A program made the translations under genes and the position numbers. The notes under the pieces are model-generated. The model saw nothing but the letters and a program-made list of their open reading frames with translations, had not been told where the DNA came from and made no database searches. A stretch of 64,000 nt of DNA from Montifringilla adamsi (lineage: Eukaryota; Chordata; Aves; Passeriformes; Passeridae), in the NCBI GenBank assembly GCA_017590115.1, contig JAGGNK010007448.1, forward strand, positions 4,132,815 to 4,196,814. The letters are read 5' to 3'. Positions 48,789 through 60,455 of this stretch are shown here, one piece after another (position 1 is the first letter of the stretch; every line of letters begins with the position of its first letter).

Positions 48789-48985
48789 TTGAAATTTGGC
48801 AATGTCTGTGATATTCATTTGGGGAGCTGATGAAAACATTTTGAAGATGTCAGCACCTCAGTGGAAAAGAGGAGGTTAAGAAAGATTGATAGGCAGATAG
48901 ATATGGATATGCAGATATAGCCATAGATATAGATGTATAAAAATGATTTACAGTTTGCTTCTTTTCTCCCACCCTTTTGCAGTAA
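48789..48985 (+). repeat. Old dispersed repeat, copy 2, interrupted by a GATA-type microsatellite
   Basis: Partner of 40391-40563 in direct orientation. The middle is expanded by a degraded GATA/ATAG-rich stretch (about 48883-48935: gataggcagatagatatgg and similar). A TATC-rich segment at 53339-53400, preceded by gtgggagaaagggagagaat, may be a third, inverted and very weak copy. Confidence 0.48.
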
Positions 48986-49825
48986 GCTTTTTAGGGAATC
49001 TACGTATTGTATAAATAGATGCAATTTCCATGGAGGAGGAAAAATAATTAATACTGATGTGTCAGCTGCCAGGGAATGTATTTCAGGTGCTGCACTGCTT
49101 TAATTGTTGGTTAAAAGAGGAAAAGTCCCCACAACTGAGCTGGTGTAAAAATTCTGTATTGACCTTGTTCAAAACACAAATAGCTCCTTCTGATAAAAAT
49201 AGTTAAGACAAAAATTCCAGATGTAATGCAAAAATCAGGGGATGAAATTCTCAGACTGGATTATGTAGAAACTTCAAACTTGAAGAATAAGCGAGTTCAT
49301 AATTATTGATTAAATTATTATTATTTGATGCTAATTTATTCTGTATTTCCTCCCAGAATGTACTGGGTTTGAAACATAAACTCACTTAGTTAGCACAGAG
49401 CTTTTTTGTAAGCCCAAGGCCTGGGAGAATCTGTAAGTTCCATGACAGCCTCAGGGGACTCAGGAACCTGAGGAAGTTTTCTTAGCAAAAATCAGTGATG
49501 GTGTTAAGGGGCTGCTTTGTTCCTTGCCCATTGTTGTCTCTCAGTCACTACCAAGGGCTCCTGGGAGAGCCCTGTTGACAGCCCACCCCTGGGGTTTTGT
49601 GTCCCTGTCATTTTCCAGTAGTGCTCCTCTTGGCCATCTGGACTCTCCCCATGCCAGAGGAGCAGCTCGTGCCACAGGCTGGCATTCCCAGGAACTGCAA
49701 ATGTGCCATTCAGGACTCACCTCCGTACAGCTGCTTCTGTAAAGGATAAAGCCCAGGGATTTTTTTTTTCTGATGACATTCCAGGGGAAGGGCAGAAGAT
49801 CTCCAGCCCTCATCCAGTGCATCCC
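48986..49825. other. No gene recognised
   Basis: Unassigned AT-rich sequence followed by a GC-richer part from about 49490. A 107-codon minus-strand frame at 49541-49864 runs into LTR copy E and is not convincing. Confidence 0.5.
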
Positions 49826-50175
49826 TGTGGCAGCAGCTCTCTGATCACAGAGAGAAACAGACACAACTTTCCCAGCATCATCCTGGGAAAGGTTGTGAGA
49901 ATCTCAGAGAGAAGAATGATAAACAATTCTTATCTTCACTCGCTGCACCTAGTGCTGTGAACACGTGGAATGTGTTATGGAGATTTGTTTACCAAAAGGG
50001 TGGTTTCTTAATTGGCCAATGGTGATGGTGTTTTAATTAAAGGACCAATGAGGTCCACCTGTAATGAACTAGGGTATAAAAAGCAATGGGTTTCTTAATA
50101 AAGTGAATTAGCCTTCTGGGAATGCCTTGGGAGGCTGTGTCATGTATTACCTGGTCTTGACTCTTATGGTGACAT
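49826..50175 (+). mobile_element. Solo LTR (copy E) of the 6-bp-duplication family
   Basis: The start tgtggcagcagctctctg matches the sense end of copy C, and the gcatttcttaat-type and ccaatggtgatggtg segments also match copy C. A 5-bp flanking repeat ATCCC (49821-49825 and 50176-50180) suggests the limits; the right end is uncertain because copy E diverges after attacctgg. It keeps the best LTR promoter of the family: two CCAAT boxes (near 50016 and 50044), TATAAAA at 50075-50081 and AATAAA at 50097-50102. No internal viral sequence is present. Confidence 0.75.
50075..50102 (+). promoter_or_regulatory. LTR TATA box and closely spaced AATAAA in copy E
   Basis: TATAAAA (50075-50081) is followed 16 bases later by AATAAA (50097-50102). 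Transcription normally starts about 25-30 bp after a TATA box, so the polyadenylation signal would lie at or upstream of the start, that is in U3. In that layout only the transcript's 3' LTR would supply the signal. Whether this old LTR is still active is unknown. Confidence 0.6.
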
Positions 50176-50180
50176 ATCCC

Positions 50181-53100
50181 AGTGCAAGGAGATGCCCAAA
50201 GAGCTTTCTCAGGATCCTGAGCTGCCCAAACTGCCCTGGCAGGTGTAGCCACCCCCTGATGCCATACACAGCCTGTCCAGCTCATCAACTCACATCCTTC
50301 CTAACAAGTTTTCCCAATATCCTTGCTCAGGGCTCCAGGCCATTCTGTGCTGGTGGTAAAAATTACAAGCACAGAATCTGACTTTTGTGTGTTACTCTCA
50401 GCTCACAATCACCAGCAGATTATTTAATTGCATGGGAAAATGTTCTCTTTAATCTTTTAGAATTAGTCATCTCTTCCTCAGTCATCTCTCTATATTTTTG
50501 GTTAGATAGACTGAAAATCTTAATATATCAGTGACATTTATAGCACATGTTAATATTATAAAACGTCAGAGCTCTATTTGCAGAAATGAATACTGATGTG
50601 ATGGCAGTGTTTTATTATGTCAATGACTTCTATTATAAATATGATAAAACAGTATAATCTTTTTTCTTTTTTTTTTTCCCAAATAAAAAAAAAATAAAAC
50701 CACCTAATAATTTATCCCAAGGTTACTGCTGTGCTACCTGGTTAATTTATTCAATAGCAGTGCTAAAAAAAATCCACCCTGCAATGGATTTTCACGTTGT
50801 GTGGTCATTTGATGGATGTTATCATTGACCTGAAGGTTTGTTTAGGATTAGAGCATGACAACATGCACAGGAGCAGGGCTCACGCAGCAGCTTCCTGGGG
50901 ACACAAAGCCAGCAGGTGAAACCTACTTTTAAGGGGATAATTAATCATTGCCAGAGAGTGAAAGGTGGCTGGATGTCACGGAATCTCCACTGCTCTCTCC
51001 AGGAGTGCTGAAATTGCCAGCCTCAATCCCACCTGCCCTGTCTGCAGATGAGGCTCCTGAGAGGGTTTCCTCCTCCTCTTGAAGCTCCCCTGGCCCTCAG
51101 GTTCATTCCCAGAGATCCAGAAGCTCTGGGTGGTGTATTGAATGAACCCACGTTACGGGCTCTGCTCCCATCTTACTAATTAATCTTTACTATTACAGCT
51201 AGTATTTACTGTGGTAAGTTGAACTGGTCACAATTGGTAGTAGCACTTGCAGCCCCAAAAAGTGGCAAATTCACCAAAAATTAAGAGTTCATTATGAGGA
51301 AAATTATATTTTATGCAAAAAATGAGTAAATAAGGAGGGTTTCTATAAACTTCTGCTCTGTCTCTGTTTAAATTGCCTCACTTATCTTTGAAAATTGCAG
51401 GCCTGTAAGAATCATCTTTAAAAGCAATAAAATATTAATGTATTTAAAAGACAAGATGGGAAAGCTTGATTTGATTCATACAAAGTAACATGACTCCAAC
51501 TACTGGGATTTTTCAGAATAAGAAGGAATATCATGGAATTCCCTCCAAAGTTAGAAGCAGCCACAATAAAGAAGAGGTATATCCATGGTCTCTGAGCTGA
51601 CACACAGCACAATGAGGGATCTGTTCCCTGGGGAGAAGCACAGGGAGGATGGAGATTGCAGCACAGAGGTGCTGTTGCTATGGTTAGTGGTGTGCAAGGC
51701 TTCAGGATTTATATTTCTTTTAATTTAAACTTTATTTTCCCCCCTCCTCCCCCTCCTCTTCTGCCCCTGTGCAAAGGGAAACCCAAGATTCCAGTCCCTG
51801 TAAGGAAGACATCTGTTCTGGTTGGTGGCTGGTCAGGAAGAGGCTCTTGAAAATGCCTGTCATGCAGTAGTAGATAATAAATCCAGAGGGAAATTTAATT
51901 AGTGGGTGTTTTTAATGGCAGGCGTCTCAAATGTCTGGTGAGACGCCCAGTCTGGTTTTTCAGAGCTCTCTGGCACTGAGACCTGGCAGAGTCACTGCTG
52001 GGAGGAGGTGGGCAGAGGGGTCTGTGGTGGGCACTGGATGAAAAGCTGAGGGGCCAAAGTGGCAGCTTCTTGAGATGGCACCAAACTGAACAGCTGTGGG
52101 AAAGGATTTTCTAAAGCTGATAGACCAATGAACACTTACAGTGTATTGTAATTAAGAAATAGTTGGCCTCTGATTTTAACAGCGTGAATTACAACTTCTG
52201 TATTATCTCACCCTTCACATAAGAGTAAAAATAGAATAAAAGTTTTTAAAACACTTCTCAGTTGCCCCATCTCTGGGTCAGAAAATAGCTTAATCCAGCA
52301 AATAACAGCACTGGGCAGGGAAGCTCCTTCAGCTGCTCCTTGAATGAAAAATGTCCCCAGAATATCCTCTGCTCAGCTCAGTAACGGGATCCTTTGTGGG
52401 AAGAGGATGCTGGTGTCCAGTCCAGAGAGCTCCCACAGGGGCAGGTGTGGAGTGACCGTGCCAGGGGCACAGGGGAGGCTGTGTCCAGGCTGTGCAGGAC
52501 CCTCCTGCCCATGCCTGAAATGCTGCTGGCTCATCAGGCTCGTGGTGTTTGTGGAGGATCCCTGAGGACTCCAGCCCGAGGGAGCACAGCCAGAGAGGGC
52601 TTCTCCCTCCCACAGGTAACTGCAGGCAGAACAGCAGCTCCAAAGGAAAATGCTGCAGCTCCACTTTTAAATGTTTCACTGGGCTCTTGAGGAGGTTCTC
52701 AGACATCTGCAAGGCTCTGAGGGATGCAGTGGTGAGCCCACTCATTCACAGCACTGCCCAGCAGCAAGAGAATGCAAAGTTTCTTTTGGTTGCAAAGCTC
52801 ATTTCATTGGTTAATTTCTGTCATAAGCAGGGAGAGGGGATATAACCCTTACTTCCTTGGATTGCAAATGGCTATGGGTAAACTCAAAGTAAGAAAGTTA
52901 TGACAAGTTATTTACCCCTGGATGAAATGCCTTGATGAAGAAGCATAAATCATGGTTTATTCCAAATATTTCCAAATTAAACCTTTGGAAAAGCCTCATG
53001 TCCTTCCATTTCTCCTGCTCTCAAACAAGCTTGACACTGATCTGAATTGCTGACTTTCACAGGGGGTGTTTTATTGGCATTTAAAGTGGGATCTATAGAA

Positions 53101-55129
53101 ACACCCTCTGTACAGCAGCCCTTTGCACTCAGGAGTTTGAATAAATCAAGAAATAAAACTGGAAACAAGGTCTCCTGAGGCATGTGTAGACTTTTAAGTC
53201 CCCAAGCCCACTGTCACTTGGGCTGCTGAGATCTGCTTACAGCTCTGGCTGCAGATGTGCTGCTGCTCTTGGAGCCCAGCTAAAACTAGCATTGGTGCAC
53301 TCCAGTGGGAGAAAGGGAGAGAATCTATACATATTTTTTTCTAGCTCTGTATCTATCAATACATCTATATATCTGTATATACCTGCCCAGATATCTAACC
53401 ATGTGTTTCCCTGCATCCTCCTCTGGACTCTTGCCTGACTCCTGCCCTTTGGCAGGGGTGAAGTGCTCACCCACCCTGGTGCTCACCAGGGAATTCCAGC
53501 TGTGTCCTCCCTGGGGCTGGGGTTTGTTTACATCTCCCTTCCAAGTGAGGTTTTACACCTCCCATTTCCCCTAATCTCATGCTTCAGGAGCTGGCCACTG
53601 GGAGAGAGATCGTGTGAGGGAAGAAATTCCCTTATGTATGTGCTGGGATTTCAAAACACAGCACTGGAGAGCAGAGCTGAGCCTGAGGTCACCCAGGAGA
53701 TGCCTTTAGTGAGCTCCAGAGAGAAAAGCATGGCGTGATGGTGCATGTAATACCAGAAAACCAGTGGACCCTGAAGCAGAAGAGTGTCTGCAAGCTGGTG
53801 TTACTCTGGAATATAGAAAAGACTGAGTCTGGATGGCTAAAAGGGGAAGAGCTGTGAGGGGCAGCTCGTGGAGGGAGGAGCATGGGCTGGAGGTGAAGGG
53901 CAGCCTGTGTGAGATGACAACATGGAAGAAAAGATAAAATGACAGAAAATAGAATTATTGGATGAAATGAGCAGTCAGAGGGAATCTCTGAAAGGCCTTA
54001 ATGCAAAGGCAAAACTGCCAAATCCATCATGTTGGTGATAAACATGAATGGAGCAGGGAAGGAGTGGGGCATCTCAGGAACTAAGAGAAGGGCTGGAATA
54101 GAGGATTTTGAAGGAAAAAAATCTGCACAGAGATGGTTGTGAAAACCAGAAACATTGGCCTGAGGCAGAGGAGAAGGATAAAGGATATAGGACCAAAGCA
54201 CAGAGATGCAAGATTGATTTATGGAGAGAGGAGAGCCTGCAAGAGGAGGACAGCCAAGGGGAAACACTGGCAAGAATTCATTTGAGGGAGAAGTAATGCC
54301 ATGGACAGGGACAGCCTGCCAGATCTTGGTACTCTCTTCATTTTAGTTTGTCACTTTGCTGCAATTTCACCTCTGTCTCCACAACCACCTTACTAAGCTC
54401 TTTAAGGATGGCTCGTTAAAAGGGGAAGAATAAAATGGAAAAAAGGAAAAAAAAACCCCAAAACAATAACGACCTATTTTTTATCTAAACTGAAAGGGCA
54501 AGATGTGTTTTTTATTTGGGCTTGAAAGTACCTTTCAGAGCTCTGCTGGAATTTAATTTGTCTGCTCCTTCTCTGGACTCTCATTTGCTTCTCTCTGCTC
54601 CCTTGCTCACAGTTTCTCCTAAGTGGAAGCAAAGCCAGTGATGGCCAGGTTGGAGTGAACTTTTAAACCCACAATTTCTGAGCACCTTCAGAAGGAAACA
54701 AATGGAAGCTGCTCAGGCATAATTTAGGAAATGGCTGGAGATGGATGTGTGTTTGGACCTGAAACAAGAGCAGGGAGACCATGAACTTTGGTACAGCAGG
54801 AGGATTTTCTGCTGCTTTGAAAAAGCCAGGAGTGCTGGCTCAGGGATTAAAAAGGATGCTAACAACATCTCCAGGTGTGTGATGGGGCCCAGGTGAAAGT
54901 GGCCTTCTCCTTCCTGGAGATGGGACCTGGGCACTGTGGTGGCAGCATGTGGCAATTAATGATGACAGCTTGATGAGCACATCTGGAATGGTGAGGCTGA
55001 GCTCCTGGATGGCACCAAATGGGAGTTTTGAATGCCATGAAACCAGCTGTGCAGTATTTTGTGTGGCACGAGAACAGCAGTGAGAAGGTCTGTGCCAATT
55101 TCCAATGTCAGGGTGTGCATGTGGAGGTG
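50181..55129. other. No gene recognised; long unassigned stretch
   Basis: No exon or recognised transposon. Items seen: T-rich and A-rich runs at 50660-50697, a pyrimidine run at 51738-51765, a degraded TATC stretch at 53339-53400 and a purine-rich stretch at 54050-54290. Overlapping frames on both strands around 52330-52850 (up to 138 codons) contain nothing recognisable. Confidence 0.5.
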
Positions 55130-55510
55130 GACATGTGTGCTCTGAAGCTGGAAGGGCTGCGGTGCTCTCAAGCTCTCCCTGCTTTCCCAGGGAGGATGTG
55201 GATGCTGAGAAGTGCTCAGAGAAGAAAGATAAACTTTCACAGGCATTGCTCTGTGAAGTTTTGGGAAAGTTCAGAGAAGGAATTGAAACAATTTGTAATC
55301 TTTGCAGCTGGTGTTGTTTTCTGGTAAGTTGTTTACAAGAAAGGTGGTGTTCCTAATTAGCCAGTGGTGTGAGGGATGTTGATTGAGGACCAATCAGGTC
55401 CACATGTATCCTAACTGTCTATAAAAACTGTGTGTGATTTTTAGTAAGATTGCATTTGCCTTCTGAAGACCTTGGAGTCTGTGTGGCTTCATTTAGCCAT
55501 CCTCAATACA
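55130..55510 (+). mobile_element. Solo LTR (copy F) of the 6-bp-duplication family
   Basis: It shares the ctttcccagg, cagagaagaaagataaac, aaggtggtgttcctaattag, gaccaatcaggtccacatgt and ccttctga segments with copies C and E in the same order. A CCAAT box near 55390 and TATAAAA at 55430-55436 are intact, but the AATAAA seen in other copies is replaced by agtaag. The right end is placed at caataca by comparison with copies A and D. The left end is approximate and I could not find a target duplication. No viral genes are present. Confidence 0.72.
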
Positions 55511-56723
55511 ATAGGACAAGAGAAAATTCCAGGTCTGATCTGATGTGAAAAGGAACTGGAAACACAATGTCCTTTGAAAGGAGGAGCATCATTCCTGCTG
55601 TTCTTGTCCATGGAGATGGGGATCTGACAGAGAACTCTGCCTTATCCATGCCTTGCAGCAGGAATGGCAGCAGAGCCGCAGCATCTCTTTGCTTTGGGCT
55701 CGCTCAGCCTTTTCCTGGGGCTCCAGGGGTCTTGTTCCTATTAAGGTAATTGGCAAACACATTGTTCAAATATTAGCAGTGGCAGCAGAGCCATTGTGTG
55801 GGACGAGTCAAGACAAGCAGTGCCCTTACTCCCAGCACTCAGGGCTGGGCGCTGTTGCCAGGCCTGTCAGGTGCTGAATGTGATCCAGAAATGCTGTCCA
55901 GCTCAGAGGCTGCTTGAGCTGCTCCAATCTTAGCCATTATTAATTTGACTGGGGATAGAACTACATTCAAAGGCCACTTTCTGCAACTGAAGGCAAGTGA
56001 GGAAGCATTTGACGTGGCATTTATCTGATTCAGGTGTAGCGAGTGAGTGAGGCAGAGCTGTGTGGGAGCAGGGAGCTGGGCTGGAGGAGCCTTCCCATGT
56101 CCACATGTTTGCTGCATCCCATCTCCCCTGGCTCCAGCATGTCGTCCCAGGAAGAGGTGAAGCAGGAGAGCTGCATAAAGCTGGGGAAGGGTTTGAATCA
56201 GCAGCTTCCCCAGCACAGGAAAATGCCCTGGTGGCTTTGCTGCTGCACCATGGTTATGCAAGCACCAGTAAGGAGGGTTTACAGGTGCTTTGTTGAGTAG
56301 GACTTCATGGGAAGTGTTTTTAGGACTGAGCCAAATCCCACAATCCTGCTGAAATCAATGGCATTTAATGCCAGGTATGAACAGGGTCAATATTTTTATG
56401 ATGATGCCTTCACTGATATACTGTTTGCCTTAAAAAAATTGAATGAAAGTGATCATAAAACTCAGGTTATGCTTAAGCGTCCAGACATGTGAATAATGCA
56501 GTTCCTATATGACAATAAAAAGGATGGAAGGAAGATCTTTTAAATTCTTTATTGATAAATTTAATGTAGCAGCTAACACCAAGTCAATGACACAATGAAA
56601 GACTGAAGTTGCCAGGGCCACATCTGTGATTTGGGCCAGTGCAACTCTTGAGGGTGATAATTTGGGTCATTAACAATTCATCTCCCTGCTGAGGCTGTGA
56701 AAAGAAGTGCCAATAAGATCATC
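55511..56723. other. No gene recognised
   Basis: Unassigned. A 140-codon minus-strand frame at 55839-56261 overlaps plus-strand frames and has no recognised content. Confidence 0.5.
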
Positions 56724-56800
56724 CATGGCAAGGGGGTTGGAATTAGATGATCTTCAAAGTCCCTTCAAGCCCGAGCTGTTCTGTGATCACGGAGATCTCC
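56724..56800 (+). mobile_element. CR1 LINE 3'-end fragment
   Basis: It contains gatcatccatggcaaggggg, then ttggaattagatgatcttca, aagtcccttcaagcc and ttctgtgatca, which is the 3' tail of a CR1 subfamily. It is heavily 5'-truncated and non-coding. The left limit is approximate. Confidence 0.85.
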
Positions 56801-59139
56801 AGGCTGATTTAGTAAATCAGAGTTCCAGTGAGAGGAAACTGGAGAGAGTATCCATGACACTGAGATTAACAGGAGTGCACTTCTATACCACTGCCCTGCA
56901 CACAAAATCCCAGACATCTCCTCCTTCGTTCCACTGCCCAATGGTCCCAGCTTGCTTTCATTTTTGAGATAAATCCACTGTACTTAACAATGTGTATTAA
57001 GGAATACTTTTTTTCTCTTTTTGGGCAGCAAAGCATGCACTCCTTTTTTTTTGTTTTTCTATATGCAGCTGGGAAAAAACGAAATTCACAGCTCCCTACC
57101 ACCATGATCCCAGCATATCCTAAAGATTTAAAATAGACAAGACACATAAATGAGAATTCAAAACACGCTTGTAAAAACCTAATGCATTTTTTAGCCATTC
57201 TCATGCTGTTTGAACACGGAAAGCTGGGCACACTCTGGCTACAGCTGACGTCTCTCCTGCTATAACTCTGCTGGAGTTGAGATGAGCTACATCAGCAGAT
57301 AATTTGGCCCATAATTTTTCTCATGACCAGCAATTTAAAATACAATCTCTGAAGGCAGTGGGTGTTTGGCCACTGTTCCCTCCCTGTGGGCTGCTTGGAG
57401 CCTTGGCAATTGAGCCCCTGGAGATGGATTGTCCCTCCCCCCTGTCAAACCACCCAGAACACACTTCCCAAACTACTGACAATGAAAGAAAATCCACACA
57501 AAGTTGTCTCTGCTTCAGGTGTGTCACGTCCTCCCTCTTCTGTGGGTAAACTGAGCTATAGAGAGGACACCAGCACTTCAAAATCTCAATAATAACAATA
57601 CAGATTTCAACCCCAAACCCCACATCCTACTCATTGAAATAATTTTCTCCCTAAAATCAATCTTCTGCTTTAGGTGGAAGCCTGTCTTTAAATGAGGAGG
57701 AAGCAGAAGCTGTGGTTTCAGCAGCTTTTCTGCTAGAATTAAAAACCCTGGAGCTTCTAGTGCATTGCTGTGTTCATTTAAAGTTTGTTATAATTAATGG
57801 GGGAAAATAAGAAAAAAATCAGTACAGGAAGATTTTTGCTTCAATATGTATAAACTCAAAGAGATTGATGAACTGATTTTATTTTTTTTTTCTACACAAA
57901 CCTTCTGTTAATAAAGTATTTTGTTGTTTATTTACCTTTACAAATACCCAAGGACAGCTTCACAGCAGGGTTTATATTACTCCCTAGGAAGCAGAAAAAT
58001 TGTGGGTCTAGGGAAATATTTTTATTTAACATTTATACCAGACCACACACCTGATTCACATGCCAAATTTCGCCCCACTAAGATATTTCAATGTATCCAT
58101 AAGACCGATAGCAGAAAAAGCTGAACAGAAATTCAATTTTGCTGGAAAAAAAAAAAAAAAAGGATAATTTGAAAATGAAAAAAAAAATTTAAGTTAAAAT
58201 CCTCCAGGTATGTCATTTTGGCTCATGATAATGATATTTTGGGACACATTATTCTCTCCCACAGTCTTCAGAGTAGGGCTTGTACCTGCCTACTTCAGAA
58301 GAAATGTTGAAGCAATTTCTGTGATGCTGGTATTTTTTAGCTGATTTTTTTTTTATTTTGATAGAAACCAACTATCACTTTGCAAATATTTTGATGGAAA
58401 ATCCCTAGCAATTTCCCACAATTCAATGAACTCAATTAGATTCCTTGCACGGTCTAAATTCCATGAAAACCAGCCTCCAGAATCTGTCTCCAGGGGAAAT
58501 ATGCACACATATTTATTGGGTTTATTACATCCAGATCTTCCTTGGTCACAGCCCCTCTGATTTGTGCTGTTCCCGCAGATGATTGAGCTTTTTTACAATT
58601 TTGGATGCTCCTCCCTTTGGTGTCCTGTTGCATCCTGCAGACAATGAACTGGAGAGGTGCAAGGAGACTGGAGAAGTGGAAAGATGGATTTTGAGGAGCA
58701 TAATTTCAGATCCATATCAGAATCCTGTGACCACTCAACCCTAAAAAGGCTTTTGGCCCATTTCCCCATCCCTGGGCCACTGTTGTGAGCATCCAAGTTC
58801 ATTCCTAACAGGTTTCCACTCCTTTTCCCAGCCTGTATTTACTGATATTCCTGGGGCAAACACAGAAATCAAACGCAACTGCAGATCTTGGAAAATCTGA
58901 GATGTTTCCAACAGGGTCCTTTTATTATCCCCACCACCTTATTTTTTGGCACCAAGAGCCAACTAACCATGAAATAGCTGCTTCGGCCATGGGAAACTGA
59001 ACACATCTCACTCTATTTCCCTCCCTCTGTGGTTCTATTTCACTTGAGTTTTGATGAGCCTTACGGATATGTGTCCTTGGATGATCCAAAGTTTATAAAA
59101 TAACAGTGAGATCCTCAAAGCAGTAGTAGGATAATGTTT
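56801..59139. other. No gene recognised; A/T homopolymer runs
   Basis: Unassigned. Runs include T at 57043-57056 and 57881-57890, A at 58146-58160 and 58179-58187, and T at 58347-58356. No exon was recognised. Confidence 0.5.
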
Positions 59140-59360
59140 GGTAAGGAAAACCAAGCAGAAGACAATACAAAGGAAAGTGGGGGAAAAAGGGAAAATAGGA
59201 AAACAGGGATGGGAAAAAAACAGAGTAATACAAAAATAAAAATAGGGAAAAGTCTGAAAGGACAAAGTGAAGATGGAGGAGACAAATGAAGAAGATGAAT
59301 GGGTGGGCTGAAGGAAGGCAAAGGAAGGGGAAAGCTGAGTAAGGAGTGATGAAAGAGCTG
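59140..59360. repeat. Long purine-rich (polypurine) stretch
   Basis: For about 220 bases the plus strand is strongly dominated by A and G, with only scattered pyrimidines. It is not a periodic repeat. The minus-strand frame over it (59035-59433) gives a Phe/Ser/Pro-rich peptide that merely mirrors the composition. Such stretches can adopt triplex-type structures; no function is shown. Confidence 0.7.
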
Positions 59361-59629
59361 CAGAGTGATGGGCTTGCAGGTGCATCTCAGCAGGTTGCCT
59401 CTGATGGGCTCTCTCAGGGACGCAGCGTGGCACCTGGGCTAATTTCTAAAGGAAATGAAAAGGAAATGGACTCATTATAATGAACACCATTAATTCACCT
59501 CTTCAGACTCCACTGTTTGAACAGAGAGCATCAAACCTTTCAATTGTCATCTGTCTGTTCCATTCTTCTCTCTTGCCTGGTGGAAAGGACTGGTGAGCAC
59601 AGACACCCCCAAAAGGCTGCACAGCCACT

Positions 59630-59785
59630 AATTAGCATATATATTGTTTGTTCTGGTACAAATTTATAGCAAACAGCAATATTTTACACTCCAGTAAAGT
59701 TAATAAATGAGGATTTAGGCTATAAAAATTTCATGTTCTTTTGTGCAAAGGTCAATTATAAATAGTTAAGCTCAGATTCATCCAA
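59630..59785. other. AT-rich candidate conserved non-coding element
   Basis: Clustered motif-like words: ctaattagcatatata (59629), aaatttatagc, gttaataaatgag, ggctataaaaattt (59718) and the nuclear-receptor-type half site gcaaaggtcaa (59746). There is no coding potential. Conservation is suspected from texture only. Confidence 0.25.
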
Positions 59786-60183
59786 AAGCTCTGGGCTTCA
59801 GCAAGGGAAGAATAGAATGTGTTTTGGTCACTCTGGTTGCAGCTGGACAAATTCCTCCTTCACAGTGCCTGAGACACCTCTCTGCAACTGCCCAATACTA
59901 TGTAGAGTGATTTTGGCTCTGAGGAGATGATGTCCCATTTTAAAGGAAGAAGATGCTATGAAGTGTTGGAGGCAGGATCTCACTGGGCCAGGAGAGGGGA
60001 GAATTTAATGGCTGGAGTTGTCTTCTCTGAGAAGGAGTTCTGGAGTTGGAAAAGCAGGTGCATTCACTCAGCATCTCCAATGGTGTTACAAAAGACAAAA
60101 GCACAGAAAGAACTTAAGGAATATGGAAAACCCTTCCAAATTTTACAGATAAAGGAAATCTGAGTTTCAAGACATCTTTTATT

Positions 60184-60455
60184 TCATAGAATCCTAGCAG
60201 GATTTTTGAAAGGGATCTTAAAGTCCTATGGGCAGGGACACCTTCCACTATCCCAGGCTGCTCCAAGCACTGTCCAGCATGGCCTTGGTTACTTCCAGGG
60301 ATACAGGGGCAGCCACAGTTTCTCTGAGCAACCCGTGCCAGGGCCTTAGTGCCCTCACAGGGAAGAATTTCTTCCTAATATTGATTTTAAACCTTGTCCC
60401 TGTCAGTTTAACACCATCCCTCCTTATCCTGTCACTCCTCCATGTCCTATTTGTG
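60184..60455 (-). mobile_element. CR1 LINE 3' fragment
   Basis: The plus strand carries the reverse complement of a CR1 tail: catagaatcctagcagg, gggcagggacaccttccact, gccttggttacttccaggga, gggaagaatttcttcctaat, then ccctgtcagttt and cctgtcactcc. The 3' terminal repeat (tcatagaat) is kept at 60184 and the 5' end is lost near 60455, as usual for CR1. It shows moderate divergence from the consensus as I remember it. Confidence 0.93.
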
